From the NCBI GenBank assembly GCA_963757805.1, contig CAVWSM010000023.1, positions 124,001 to 188,000 on the forward strand: a stretch of 64,000 nucleotides of DNA. Reading direction: 5' to 3'. Below, in pieces: positions 25,301 through 33,024 of this stretch. How positions within the stretch are numbered: the stretch's first letter is position 1; the number at the start of each line of letters is the position of its first letter. The stretch is from CAVWSM01 sp963757805. Lineage in GTDB: Bacteria > Actinomycetota > Actinomycetes > Jiangellales > Jiangellaceae. The position numbers were made by a program, and so were the translations under genes. Below the pieces are notes generated by a model. That model saw nothing but the letters and a program-made list of their open reading frames with translations. It did no database searches and was not told the DNA's origin.

Positions 25301-27160
25301 GGTCACGTCCTTGTCGGCACCACTGGTGTCGAACTTGACAAAGCCGGCGACATTGGGGCGCGGCCCGCCGAGCATCGCGGCGCCGACGATGGGCTCGTCG
25401 AACGTCGCGTAGACGTACATGCGGGTTGCGCCGTTGGACAGGCCGCTGCGGACATCAGAGAAGCCCGTCACAACACCGTTTGCATGATCGATTGTGAGCC
25501 CGCCGTCGTTGGTCACGTTGTCCAACGCAAGGTTGGAGGAGCTGCCGGTAAAGGTGAATCGCAGCATCGCCGCGTGGTCCGTCGGCGTCATCTCCGCCTT
25601 GATGCCGTTCTCGAACGTCACGCCATAGTAGTGCGGCTTGGCGACCTCGTTGTCGTGCTTGAACGGCAGCGCACGGCCGGCACGGCTGGAGCTTGGAACA
25701 CCCGTCCCGTCGGACGGCATCACCTGGAATGTCTGCCGGTCACCCATCCATGGGCTGGTCTCGTGGCTCAGCGCCAAAGCCTGCAGAGTAGGCAAGTTGC
25801 TCGCGTTGTTGTTGGCCGCCGCGTACTCGTAGAGCCAGCTGGTCGTCGCACCGTTGGTGACGGGAGTCCAGAAGTTGAACCCGTGAGGTACGGCGGTCGC
25901 CGGGATGTTGTTGCCTCGCGAGAACGCGCCCGATGAGTTCGTCCCACGGTTGGTCACCACATAGTCGGACAGGTGGCTGTGTGTCGGTTCGTCCTTGCCG
26001 GTCTTGATGACGACGTCGTCGATCCAGCCCTTGAACTGCCCATGGCCGTCGGGGTTGTCGTAGGCGACGAGGATGCGGTCGACCGTCTTGCCCTTGGCGA
26101 CCTTCCCGAGCTCGGATTCCTTGTGGTTCCACTGGTTGGCGTAGAGGCTCTTGGAGGCGCCCTGGCCCTGTGGGCTGAGCTCGAACCCGTGCTGGTCCCT
26201 GGCATGCAGCTCATTCAGGTAAGTGCCATCGGTGAACGCGAGGTCCACGGCCGCGTAGGTGCTTGCGTAGCCGAGGTCGTTGCCGATCATCTGCGGGAAG
26301 ATGCGGTAGCTCAGCTCGGTGTCGGCGTTTATGGGCACGTCGACGTCGAAGACCTTGTTGTAGGAGAAGCCGTGGCCCTCCCCGACGTGGCTACCGGAAT
26401 ATTCGAAGGCCCTGAGACCTGTGAAGCCAACGTTGGACTTGATGGTGGGACCGGCCGCCGGACCGGACCCGATGTGGCTGCGCATGTCGGTAACAGGTGG
26501 CGGGGTTGTGTCTCCGTTGGACAGCTGCAGCTCGGCAAGCTGGATGAGGCCACCGCTGTGGTTGGCCGTGATGTCGAGCCGGTAGTACAGGTAGGCGGTG
26601 GTGTTGCTGAACTGGTAGTCGTTTGTCGTGAAGCGGTCCGCAAAGTCCTGCCCGCTCCGCTGGTCGACGTCGACCCACGTGATGCCGTCCTGCGAACCCT
26701 GCAGCTTCCAGTCCCTGGGGTCGCGCTCGGGCGCATCGTTGGCTGAGGTGAGCGCATAGCGCGCCACTGCGATCGGTTCGCTGAGCTGCACCTGTGCCCA
26801 GCCCGTCGAGCTGAAGGTGAGCCACTTGGAGTTGGCGTCGCCGTCGACGAGCTTGGCGACTCCCTCGTTCGGCAGGTTCTCGGCGCTGGCGGTGACTGCG
26901 ACGACCTTGTCCATAATGCTTCCGGGGATGCCGCTGGTGGGCTGACCGGTCACGCCGTCGGTCTTCTTCTCGCCATCGACCTCCTCCACGGTGTCTGACC
27001 AGGTGGGCGCCGGGTCGGCATCCTCGAAGGATGAGGCGAAGTCGGTCGTCACCGTTTCACTGGTCCGGGTCGCGGTGGCGCTCGCCATGGGAACGGCGAG
27101 CAGCCCGGCGGCAACTACGGTGGCGGCTAGAGCGGGTACGAGTCTCGTTCGGCGTTGCAT
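22373..27160 (-). CDS. Secreted GH92 alpha-mannosidase with flanking carbohydrate-binding-like modules
   Basis: About 1595 residues. Order: signal peptide (RRTRLVPALAATVVAAGLLAVPMASA), an F5/8-type C (discoidin) domain, a beta module ending GWIDDVVIKTG, the GH92 catalytic region (two-part; DHDYTETDGWNFAF and GDEDNGETSAWYLLNSLGLYPL carry the acidic centre), a second discoidin-like domain, a bacterial Ig-like domain (TWTSSDPALI), and a second copy of the beta module ending RGFVDDVKVEH. GH92 enzymes are exo-acting, calcium-dependent alpha-mannosidases. ATG 27160 follows AAGGAGG. Last gene of the mannose operon; a LacI-type palindrome lies just upstream. Confidence 0.92.
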   Translation of the reverse strand: MQRRTRLVPALAATVVAAGLLAVPMASATATRTSETVTTDFASSFEDADPAPTWSDTVEEVDGEKKTDGVTGQPTSGIPGSIMDKVVAVTASAENLPNEGVAKLVDGDANSKWLTFSSTGWAQVQLSEPIAVARYALTSANDAPERDPRDWKLQGSQDGITWVDVDQRSGQDFADRFTTNDYQFSNTTAYLYYRLDITANHSGGLIQLAELQLSNGDTTPPPVTDMRSHIGSGPAAGPTIKSNVGFTGLRAFEYSGSHVGEGHGFSYNKVFDVDVPINADTELSYRIFPQMIGNDLGYASTYAAVDLAFTDGTYLNELHARDQHGFELSPQGQGASKSLYANQWNHKESELGKVAKGKTVDRILVAYDNPDGHGQFKGWIDDVVIKTGKDEPTHSHLSDYVVTNRGTNSSGAFSRGNNIPATAVPHGFNFWTPVTNGATTSWLYEYAAANNNASNLPTLQALALSHETSPWMGDRQTFQVMPSDGTGVPSSSRAGRALPFKHDNEVAKPHYYGVTFENGIKAEMTPTDHAAMLRFTFTGSSSNLALDNVTNDGGLTIDHANGVVTGFSDVRSGLSNGATRMYVYATFDEPIVGAAMLGGPRPNVAGFVKFDTSGADKDVTMRVATSLISIDQAKRNLELEIAAGDNFEAVRDRAQRLWDDKLDVIKLEGASHDQLTTIYSNLYRLFLYPNSGHENTGTNAAPVWRHTVQSSTDTPPSGPTQTGAPVVDGKVYVNNGFWDTYRTTWAGYSLLSPTMAGELVDGFVQQYKDGGWISRWSSPGYANLMTGTSSDVAFADAYMKGIRNFDVKAAYDAAVKNATVRPPGSAVNSNVGRKGLENSIFLGWTPSTVSEGVSWALEGYINDFGIANMAKSLSDDRSLPRVERERYSEEADYFRNRALSYVNMFDPAIGFFQGRAADGTWKSTPDEYDPRVWGHDHDYTETDGWNFAFHVPFDGQGLANLYGGRDALAEKLDTFFATPETATFPGSYGGIIHEMVEARDVRMGQWGFSNQVSHHIPFMYTYAGQPWKTQEKVREVLSRMYVGSEIGQGYAGDEDNGETSAWYLLNSLGLYPLQMGSEYYVIGSPLFTKATVQLDNGKKIVVNAPNNSAKNVYVKSLRVNGKKHDEAYISHHQLANGAVLNFEMSPTPTKWGTKKDALPVSLTDGKDVAQPVGDATGLGLGVATASGGNAALLFDNSSATETAVTGSAPWVQFSFAAGRSAKAGQYTLTSSAAEGADPTGWVLKGSRDGQRWKVLDERSGQSFAWRQQTRAFTIDDPGSYAHYRVEITGGGGALAEIELLAPPAAPLTDEESVAAYFDSLNLGDLTAVTQNLPIPDGSPHGVQTTWTSSDPALITDAGNLVRRPALGEPDATATMTGTATKGTATRTETLQVTVKAWTPEEMQYGAGVDLQTTFDDGQLQPFGNARLESVNVAEFCCGIGGMETARGTASEAGGSPALLFSGRAEAADAHASSALFDGAGIWVKPSTTLSYSVWPQSSGAGQVTPASRHVAVDVLFTDGTYLRDSAAVDQHGNSIHPRSQGGVLTFDAWNSVIVNVGAVAADKQIDRIVFSFDSGDLTGSFRGFVDDVKVEHQAS

Positions 27161-27177
27161 CGCGGAGGTCCTCCTTG

Positions 27178-27191
27178 TGACAGCGTTGTCA
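27178..27191. promoter_or_regulatory. LacI-type operator upstream of the GH92 gene
   Basis: TGACAGCGTTGTCA fits the palindromic pattern TGACAnCGnTGTCA shared with 31724-31737 and 32871-32884. It overlaps the stop codon of the AGE gene and lies 18-31 bp before the GH92 start, so it could repress a local promoter or block read-through. Confidence 0.7.
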
Positions 27192-28460
27192 ACTTGGTGA
27201 GAACGTTGCTCTTCGAGCCGGCAGCGGACCGACACTCCCCTGGCGTCGCAGGCTCACTGCCGCAACGGGTGCCAGGGGCAACTGCGGGATGAGAGTGGCT
27301 TGGTAGGCGTGGTAGGCGTCGGGCTTGCCTTGCCACACCGTGGCTGATGGGACGTTGTGCGGGTCGAGCTCGTGGTGCCAGCTACCGCTTTGTCGGTCCA
27401 GGAACGAGTCGGCGGCGTAGTCCCACCAGGTGCGGTACCACCGCTCGTACGACTTGTCGCCGGTCCGGATGAACAGCGTGGCCGCAGCTGAGATCGCCTC
27501 AGCGAGCACCCAGTGCATCCGTGTCCGGACGACGGGACTGTCGTCCCAGTCGAGGGTGTAGACGAAGCCCGGCTCACTGTCGACGTGCCAGCCCCGCTGC
27601 ACCCCCGCGGCGAAGAGGGATCGCGCGTCGTCGACGAGCCAGCCCGGTGGTGCCGCAAGTGACGCCTCGACGTGGAGCAGCAGTCGCGCCCACTCCAGCC
27701 AGTGACCAACGGTGCTGCCGTACGGACGGAACGGGTCTGCCGGGATATCCGAGTTGTAGTCGAGAAGCGGCTGCCAGTCGGCGTTGAAGTGCTCTGGAAG
27801 CCGCCAATCGTGAGCCGCCGCGACTTCGTGGATGAGGTGCTCGCAGATCCGACGGGCCCGGTCCTGCCAGCGTGGGTCACCAGTGACATCGGCCGCCGCG
27901 AGGAACGCCTCGACGAGATGCATGCTGCTGTTGGCGCCGCGGTAGGGCTCGGGAACGGACCAGTCTTGGTTGAACGAGTCCACGGAGCGGCCGGCCTCGT
28001 CGTCCCAGAAGTGCCGCTCCACGATGTCCAGCGCGTCGGCGAGCAGGTGCTGCGCGCCCGGCCGCTCAGCCACAACCGCGCTGCTGGCGGCTAGCACCAC
28101 GAACGCGTGGTGGTAGGCGCCCTTGTCGGCGCCGTCCACCGATCCGTCGGGGCGCACACTGGCATACCAGCCACCGTGCTCGCGGTCGCGCAACTGGTTA
28201 TCGAGCGCACGGATCCCGTGGTCGACGAGCGGCGCGCATCCGGGCAGGCCACGCAGGTGCCCCAAGGCAAACACGTGCACCATGCGAGCGGTGATCCACG
28301 TCTCGACCGGACGGTCCAACTCTGGACGTCCAGCGTCGTCCAGCCACGCGAAGCCGAACGACCGATGCCGGGAGTCGCGGGCGAACTCGAGCAAGCTGTG
28401 GCCGTGCTCGTCGAGCCAGGACAGGTGCGAGGGCGTTTTGAGCCACGAGGTCGTTGTCAT
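27189..28460 (-). CDS. AGE-family sugar epimerase/isomerase, likely mannose isomerase
   Basis: 423-residue (alpha/alpha)6-barrel protein of the N-acylglucosamine 2-epimerase superfamily. Features: SFGFAWLDDAGRPE, TWITARMVHVFALGHL, YHHAFVVLAASSAV, RGANSSMHLVEAFLAAADVTGD and HWVLAEAISAAATLF, with conserved histidines typical of YihS-like mannose/fructose isomerases. Its place between sugar permease and alpha-mannosidase genes argues for conversion of imported mannose to fructose; N-acylglucosamine or cellobiose epimerisation is the alternative. It starts 12 bp after the permease stop. Confidence 0.85.
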   Translation of the reverse strand: MTTTSWLKTPSHLSWLDEHGHSLLEFARDSRHRSFGFAWLDDAGRPELDRPVETWITARMVHVFALGHLRGLPGCAPLVDHGIRALDNQLRDREHGGWYASVRPDGSVDGADKGAYHHAFVVLAASSAVVAERPGAQHLLADALDIVERHFWDDEAGRSVDSFNQDWSVPEPYRGANSSMHLVEAFLAAADVTGDPRWQDRARRICEHLIHEVAAAHDWRLPEHFNADWQPLLDYNSDIPADPFRPYGSTVGHWLEWARLLLHVEASLAAPPGWLVDDARSLFAAGVQRGWHVDSEPGFVYTLDWDDSPVVRTRMHWVLAEAISAAATLFIRTGDKSYERWYRTWWDYAADSFLDRQSGSWHHELDPHNVPSATVWQGKPDAYHAYQATLIPQLPLAPVAAVSLRRQGSVGPLPARRATFSPS

Positions 28461-28472
28461 CAGCTGCCTGCG

Positions 28473-29366
28473 CTAGCTCTTGACCGAGCCGGCCATGAGG
28501 CCGCCGATGAAGTAGCGGCCGAGGATGATGTAGACGACCAATGTCGGCAGCGACGCGATGAGTGCTCCCGCCATGCTCGCCGAGTAGTTGGTGAGCTGCC
28601 CGCCGGCGAGAGCGTTGAGCGCAATGGTGACCGGTCCGTTGCGCGTATTGGACAGGAAGATCGCGAACAGGTAGTCGTTCCAGGCGGATGTGAACTGCCA
28701 GATGATCGTGACGACGAAACCCGGCGCGGACAGCGGCAGGATGACTGACCAGAACGTCCGAAGCATCCCGGCCCCGTCGACTCTGCTCGCCTCCATCAGC
28801 TCGTTGGGAATCGTCGTCGCGTAGTAGTTGCGGAAGATGAGGGTGCAGATTGGGATGCCGTAGATGACATGTACGACAACCAGGGTGGGGATGCCGCTCG
28901 GCAGCCCAAGCTCCTGTGTCAGCTGACGCAACGGGATCATCACTGCTTGATACGGGATGAACATCCCGAACAGGATCAGCGTGAACACGAAGTCGGCGCC
29001 GGGGAAGCGCCAGCGTGACAACACAAACCCGTTGGCCGCACCGAGCAGTGACGAGATCACGGCAACGGGGATCGCCAATGCGAATGTCCGCAGGAACGAC
29101 GGTCGAAGCGTGTCCCACGCCTGCCGCCAGCCATCGGTAGTCCATTCCTTTGGCAACGTCCACGCGCTGCTCACACCGGTCTCCGAGCCCGGCTTGAAAC
29201 TGGTGACTATGAGGACGTAGGCCGGGATCAGGACCACGATCACGAACGCCAGCAGCAGCACGAATTTCGTCGTGCGTGCCAGGATCGACCGACGCGTGCC
29301 GCGACGCCCGACCGGCGCCTGCGCTGGCGGGACGGCCTCGGTCTGGGCCAGCGTGTCGACGCTCAT
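28473..29366 (-). CDS. Carbohydrate ABC transporter permease (MalG-like)
   Basis: 297 residues, six predicted helices. The EAA loop that contacts the ATPase is EASRVDGAGMLRTFWSVILP. The C-terminus GRYFIGGLMAGSVKS is the usual MalG-type ending (GLTAGAVKG in relatives). It forms the membrane channel with the MalF-like protein encoded upstream, whose stop overlaps this ATG by 4 bp. No ATPase gene is present in the cluster; a shared MsiK-type ATPase encoded elsewhere is the usual actinobacterial solution. Confidence 0.9.
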   Translation of the reverse strand: MSVDTLAQTEAVPPAQAPVGRRGTRRSILARTTKFVLLLAFVIVVLIPAYVLIVTSFKPGSETGVSSAWTLPKEWTTDGWRQAWDTLRPSFLRTFALAIPVAVISSLLGAANGFVLSRWRFPGADFVFTLILFGMFIPYQAVMIPLRQLTQELGLPSGIPTLVVVHVIYGIPICTLIFRNYYATTIPNELMEASRVDGAGMLRTFWSVILPLSAPGFVVTIIWQFTSAWNDYLFAIFLSNTRNGPVTIALNALAGGQLTNYSASMAGALIASLPTLVVYIILGRYFIGGLMAGSVKS

Positions 29367-30268
29367 GCCCGCTTCTCCGTCCGGATCGTGTGGACGAGAT
29401 ACGGAACGACGAGGACGGCGACGATGAGCAACAGAACGGTCGCGATGGCGGCGGCCTTGGCATAGTCGAACTGCAGCAGCATCGTCCACATGTAGACCGA
29501 CGGAACCTCCGTGACGTACTGCGCGCCTGAGATCGACATGATGAGGTCGAACATCTTGAGCGACATATGGCCGATGATGATGAGCGCGGCCAGCGCTACC
29601 GGGGTGAGCTGCGGGAACAGCACGTGCCGATAGAGCTGGTACGTCGTGGTGCCGTCCATGACTGCGGCCTCACGCAGCTCGGCGGGGATGCTGCGGAATC
29701 CGGCGAGGAACAAGGCCATCACGTAGCCGGAGAGCTGCCAGATCGCCGGGATGGCCATGGCGGCCATGCCCCAGTCGGGATCCGACCACCAGGAGTTCTG
29801 CAGGGCGTCGAGACCGATGAGGCCGAACAGGGCGTTGAGGCCTCCGGCGTTCTCACCTTCAGCACTGTTGAGCAGCCATCTCCACACAACGCCGGATGCA
29901 ACGAACGAGACGGCCATCGGGAACAGGTAGATGGACCGGAACCAGCCCTCACCCCTGATCCCGCGATCAAGCAACAGCGCCCAAAGCACCCCGAGCACCA
30001 GCGTGCCAACGAGGAACACCACCGTGAGGATCGCAAGGTTTCGCAGCGAGTGAATGAACCGGTCGTCGTTGGTGAAGAGGTTGTAGTAGTTCTCCAGTCC
30101 GACGTAGCCCGTTTCCGGCTGTGCGGTGTGGCGGTCGGTCAACGACAGCCTGGTCGTCCAGGCGATGAGGCCGTAGACGAAAACCCCCAGGATCACCAGC
30201 GACGGTGAGAGCAGCAGGAGGCCCGGCCCCCAGCTGCGGATCCCGTGACGCACAAACAACTCCTGCAC
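29363..30268 (-). CDS. Carbohydrate ABC transporter permease (MalF-like)
   Basis: 301 residues, six helices; starts GTG after GGTTCGTG without a strong ribosome site. The EAA loop is REAAVMDGTTTYQLYRHVLFPQL. Partner of the MalG-like permease. It begins 127 bp after the substrate-binding protein gene, with a hairpin in the gap that would lower permease expression relative to the binding protein. Confidence 0.9.
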   Translation of the reverse strand: MQELFVRHGIRSWGPGLLLLSPSLVILGVFVYGLIAWTTRLSLTDRHTAQPETGYVGLENYYNLFTNDDRFIHSLRNLAILTVVFLVGTLVLGVLWALLLDRGIRGEGWFRSIYLFPMAVSFVASGVVWRWLLNSAEGENAGGLNALFGLIGLDALQNSWWSDPDWGMAAMAIPAIWQLSGYVMALFLAGFRSIPAELREAAVMDGTTTYQLYRHVLFPQLTPVALAALIIIGHMSLKMFDLIMSISGAQYVTEVPSVYMWTMLLQFDYAKAAAIATVLLLIVAVLVVPYLVHTIRTEKRA

Positions 30269-30327
30269 GAACCGGTCGGTGTCCCGTAGCGGACATCGAG
30301 ACGGACAGGTCTAGGCGGTAGGCGCGG

Positions 30328-30358
30328 CGGCGGGACGGTCGAAACGACCGCCCCGCCG
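30328..30358 (-). terminator. Attenuating hairpin between binding-protein and permease genes
   Basis: CGGCGGGACGGTCG (30328-30341) pairs with CGACCGCCCCGCCG (30345-30358): 14 bp with one A/C mismatch and an AAA loop. Hairpins in this position in sugar ABC operons stabilise the upstream message or partly terminate, giving excess binding protein. Confidence 0.65.
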
Positions 30359-30395
30359 ACACGCGATCACCCGTGGGCGTGGCGCAGGCGCTGGC

Positions 30396-31682
30396 TCACT
30401 GGGCGTGGTTCTCGGCTGCCGTCACAAGGGCCGACTTGAGTGCATCGACGTCCTGGCTGCCACTGAACGCGCCGGTGGCCGAGTTGACGTCGTTGATCCA
30501 CGCGATCGAAGCCGCGGACCCGTGCGCCAGCGAGACAACCAGCTCATCGGTGCCGAAGTCCTCCATCGCCGACTGCTGGTACTGCCCGTAGTCAGCGGCG
30601 CTGGCGTCGGTGCGAGCCGGGATCGAGCCCTTCTTCGTGTTGAACTCCTTCTGGCCTTCGGCGCTGCCAACGGTCTGCAGCCAGCACTTCGTGCCTGCTT
30701 CGTTTGGCGCCCCGGTCGGCAGGACGAACGAGTCGGCAAGCCACTGGAACACACCGTCGTTGCCAGGGACCGGCCAGTAGACGTAGTCGGTGTCCGGAAC
30801 GAGCTGCTCCTGGTCGAAGTTGGCCGCCGTCCAGTCACCCATGACGGTGTAGGCCGCCTGACCCTCGGTGACGTAGTTTGCCGCATCCGGCCAGTCGAGG
30901 CTGTCGCGGTCGGTGTTGGCGAAACCGAGGAGCGTGGCGAACTTGTCGACGGCGCCCGAGGCCTCTGCGGAGTCCCATGCGGTGTCGCCGGTCCACAGCC
31001 CGTTGAAGCCGTCGGGGCCGAGCTCGGAGATGAGCACGGTCTCGAGCAGCATCGTCTGCGTCCAGTCCTTGGCGATCGCGAGAGGCGCCTCGACGCCGCC
31101 GGCCTTCAGCTTCTCCAGGTCGGCGATCCACGTGTCGATGTCAGCCGGGGCCGTGGTCGCAAGCCCAGCCCCCTGCAGCACCGTTGGGTTGGCCCACACG
31201 ACGTTGGCCCGGTGGATGTTGGCCGGGATCGAGTAGATCTTGCCGTCGACGGTGATGTTGTCGATCAGACCCTGCGGAAAGGCGTCGGTGAGACCCCACT
31301 CCTCGAAGTCGGCCGACAGGTCCTGCACCTGTCCGGCCGCGATGTAGTCGCTCAGCTCACCGCCAGCGTGCGCCTGGAACGTGTCCGGCGGGTCGTTGGT
31401 CTGCAGCCGCGACGCGAGCACGCTCTTGGCGTTGCTGCCGGCGCCACCGGCAACCGCACCGTTGACGAACGAGAAGTCCGAGCACTCGGTGTCGAACACC
31501 GAGACCAGCCCGTCGAGCCCCGCCTTCTCACCGCCCTCAGCCCACCAGGTGAAGACCTCGACGTCGCCGCTGGCGCTGCCGCTGGCCTCTCCGTTGTCGT
31601 CGTCGTCGCCGCCACACGCAGCGACAAGCAGGAGGGCTACGGCGCTGAAGGCCGCCCCCACCTTCCGCGTGTTGAGATGCAT
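30396..31682 (-). CDS. Sugar ABC transporter substrate-binding lipoprotein
   Basis: 428 residues, family 1 solute-binding protein. The signal peptide ends in a lipobox LLLVAACGG, followed by an acidic Gly/Ser linker. Diagnostic body features include DVEVFTWWAEGGEKAGLDGL and QAHAGGELSDYIAAGQVQDL. The context of GH92 and AGE genes suggests mannose or a manno-oligosaccharide ligand; this is inference. ATG 31682 is preceded by GGAGGGAG. First gene of the mannose operon, with a LacI-type operator 42-55 bp upstream. Confidence 0.9.
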   Translation of the reverse strand: MHLNTRKVGAAFSAVALLLVAACGGDDDDNGEASGSASGDVEVFTWWAEGGEKAGLDGLVSVFDTECSDFSFVNGAVAGGAGSNAKSVLASRLQTNDPPDTFQAHAGGELSDYIAAGQVQDLSADFEEWGLTDAFPQGLIDNITVDGKIYSIPANIHRANVVWANPTVLQGAGLATTAPADIDTWIADLEKLKAGGVEAPLAIAKDWTQTMLLETVLISELGPDGFNGLWTGDTAWDSAEASGAVDKFATLLGFANTDRDSLDWPDAANYVTEGQAAYTVMGDWTAANFDQEQLVPDTDYVYWPVPGNDGVFQWLADSFVLPTGAPNEAGTKCWLQTVGSAEGQKEFNTKKGSIPARTDASAADYGQYQQSAMEDFGTDELVVSLAHGSAASIAWINDVNSATGAFSGSQDVDALKSALVTAAENHAQ

Positions 31683-31723
31683 CGCACTCCCTCCGATCGA
31701 CCGGCTCATCGAGCCACGATCGC

Positions 31724-31737
31724 CGACATCGTTGTCA
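31724..31737. promoter_or_regulatory. LacI-type operator upstream of the mannose operon
   Basis: CGACATCGTTGTCA matches TGACAnCGnTGTCA with one mismatch. It lies just downstream of a possible -35 element TTGACC (minus strand, 31742-31747), so bound repressor would occlude RNA polymerase. Confidence 0.7.
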
Positions 31738-31779
31738 TGCATGGTCAATCTGGCGTGCCCTCGACCCCTTGTCAACGGT

Positions 31780-31795
31780 GCAACGCGGACGTTGC
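31780..31795. promoter_or_regulatory. Second palindrome in the mannose operon promoter region
   Basis: GCAACG-CGGA-CGTTGC is a perfect 6-bp inverted repeat around 4 bp, between the lacI-type stop codon and the operon start. It shares CAACG/CGTTG with the LacI operators but not the TGACA ends; it may be an auxiliary site or a small terminator for the regulator gene. Confidence 0.4.
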
Positions 31796-31805
31796 CATCT
31801 CGTGA

Positions 31806-32846
31806 CTACGCATCCGGCGCGAATCCGGACGTCCGGCGCTCGCCGGAGCCGCGCGGCACCAGCCGCGTCGGCAGCACGATGGTCTGCGCCGGACCGGTGC
31901 GCCCGCCCAGTCGTTCGAGCGCGAGCCGCGCGGCCCGGCGGCCCATCTCCTCGACATCGTGCGCCACAACGGTCACGCCGAGGACGTCGCCGAGATCGAA
32001 GTCGTCGAAACCCACGAGTGCCGGCGGCTCGGGAATGTCACGGAGCACGCGCAGCGCACCGGTGGTGATGCGGTTGTTGGTGGTGAACAACGCAGTCGGT
32101 GCGTCTGGTCGGGCCAGGAGATCCCGAACAGCAGCCTCCGCGGTGCTGACGTCGTGGGCTCCCTCGTGGACATAGCTGCGCCAGCCGTCCACCCCAGCCC
32201 GCTCCATGGCTTCGCGGAAGCCGTCGACCCGGTCGCGGAGGGTGGCCAAGCGGGAGAAGTCACCGACGACTCCGATGCGCCGATGACCCGCGGCGAGTAG
32301 GTGCTCGGCGGCGAGCCGGGCGCCGCCGCGGTTGTCCAGGATGACGACGTCGGACAGCAGCCCGATCGGTGGTCGATCGAGGAACACCAAGGGCACCCCG
32401 TGCCGGCGCTCGCCGGCGAGATATCCGTGGTCGCCCACCGTCGACACGACGAGGAGGGCGCAGACGCGACGCTCGAGCAGAGCGTTGACGAGCGCCACCT
32501 CGAGATCAGGATCTTCGTCGGAGCTTGCCGTCACCAGCTGCAAACCCTCCGACCGAAGCTCCCGCTCGATGCCGCTGGCCAGCCGCGAGTAGAAGGGGTT
32601 GGCGAGGTCACCCGTAATCAGCCCAACCAGGGTGGACCGCGCTCCGCGGCGCAGCTCGCGGGCGATGCCGTTGAGCCGGAAGCCCAACCGGTCGGCGGCC
32701 TGCTGCACGCGCCGCGCGGTGGACTCGGCGACGTTGGGCTCGCCGTTCAAGGCACGCGATGCGGTCTTGAGGCTGACTCCCGACAGCGCTGCTACGTGCG
32801 CCAGGGTGGGTCGAGAGACACCCACCGGCGGCGTGCCCTCGGCCAC
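31806..32846 (-). CDS. LacI-family transcriptional repressor of the mannose operon
   Basis: 346 residues. N-terminal HTH with hinge: RPTLAHVAALSGVSLKTASRALNGEPNVA (family signature, cut to its key part), then a periplasmic-binding-protein fold ligand domain (TLVGLITGDLANPFYSRLASGIE, VPLVFLDRPP, RIGVVGDFSRLATLRDRVDGF, ALFTTNNRITTGALRVL). GTG 32846 follows GGAGG; ATG at 32864 or 32876 are alternatives, but 32876 lies inside a perfect palindrome (32871-32884) that looks like its own operator. The gene points the same way as the mannose operon and is directly upstream of it. Confidence 0.88.
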   Translation of the reverse strand: MAEGTPPVGVSRPTLAHVAALSGVSLKTASRALNGEPNVAESTARRVQQAADRLGFRLNGIARELRRGARSTLVGLITGDLANPFYSRLASGIERELRSEGLQLVTASSDEDPDLEVALVNALLERRVCALLVVSTVGDHGYLAGERRHGVPLVFLDRPPIGLLSDVVILDNRGGARLAAEHLLAAGHRRIGVVGDFSRLATLRDRVDGFREAMERAGVDGWRSYVHEGAHDVSTAEAAVRDLLARPDAPTALFTTNNRITTGALRVLRDIPEPPALVGFDDFDLGDVLGVTVVAHDVEEMGRRAARLALERLGGRTGPAQTIVLPTRLVPRGSGERRTSGFAPDA

Positions 32847-32870
32847 GGAACCTCCGTCGTCCATCGGAGG

Positions 32871-32884
32871 TGACATCGATGTCA
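32871..32884. promoter_or_regulatory. Perfect LacI-type operator in front of the repressor gene
   Basis: TGACATCGATGTCA is a perfect 14-bp palindrome with the central CG typical of LacI-family operators. It lies 25-38 bp upstream of the chosen start and implies autoregulation. The rest of 32885-33024 contains the -10 box of the divergent kinase gene and nothing else I can assign. Confidence 0.75.
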
Positions 32885-33024
32885 CAACCGCATCCTGCCA
32901 CAGGCTCGACCGCGCGACAGACGCCGTCCGGGGAGCCAAGGTCGGGGACGACTGTGGGCGCGGCGCGGACGAGCACCGCGGTGCCCTCGACCGGCCCGGC
33001 CGGGTCCAGATACGGTGCCGGGCC

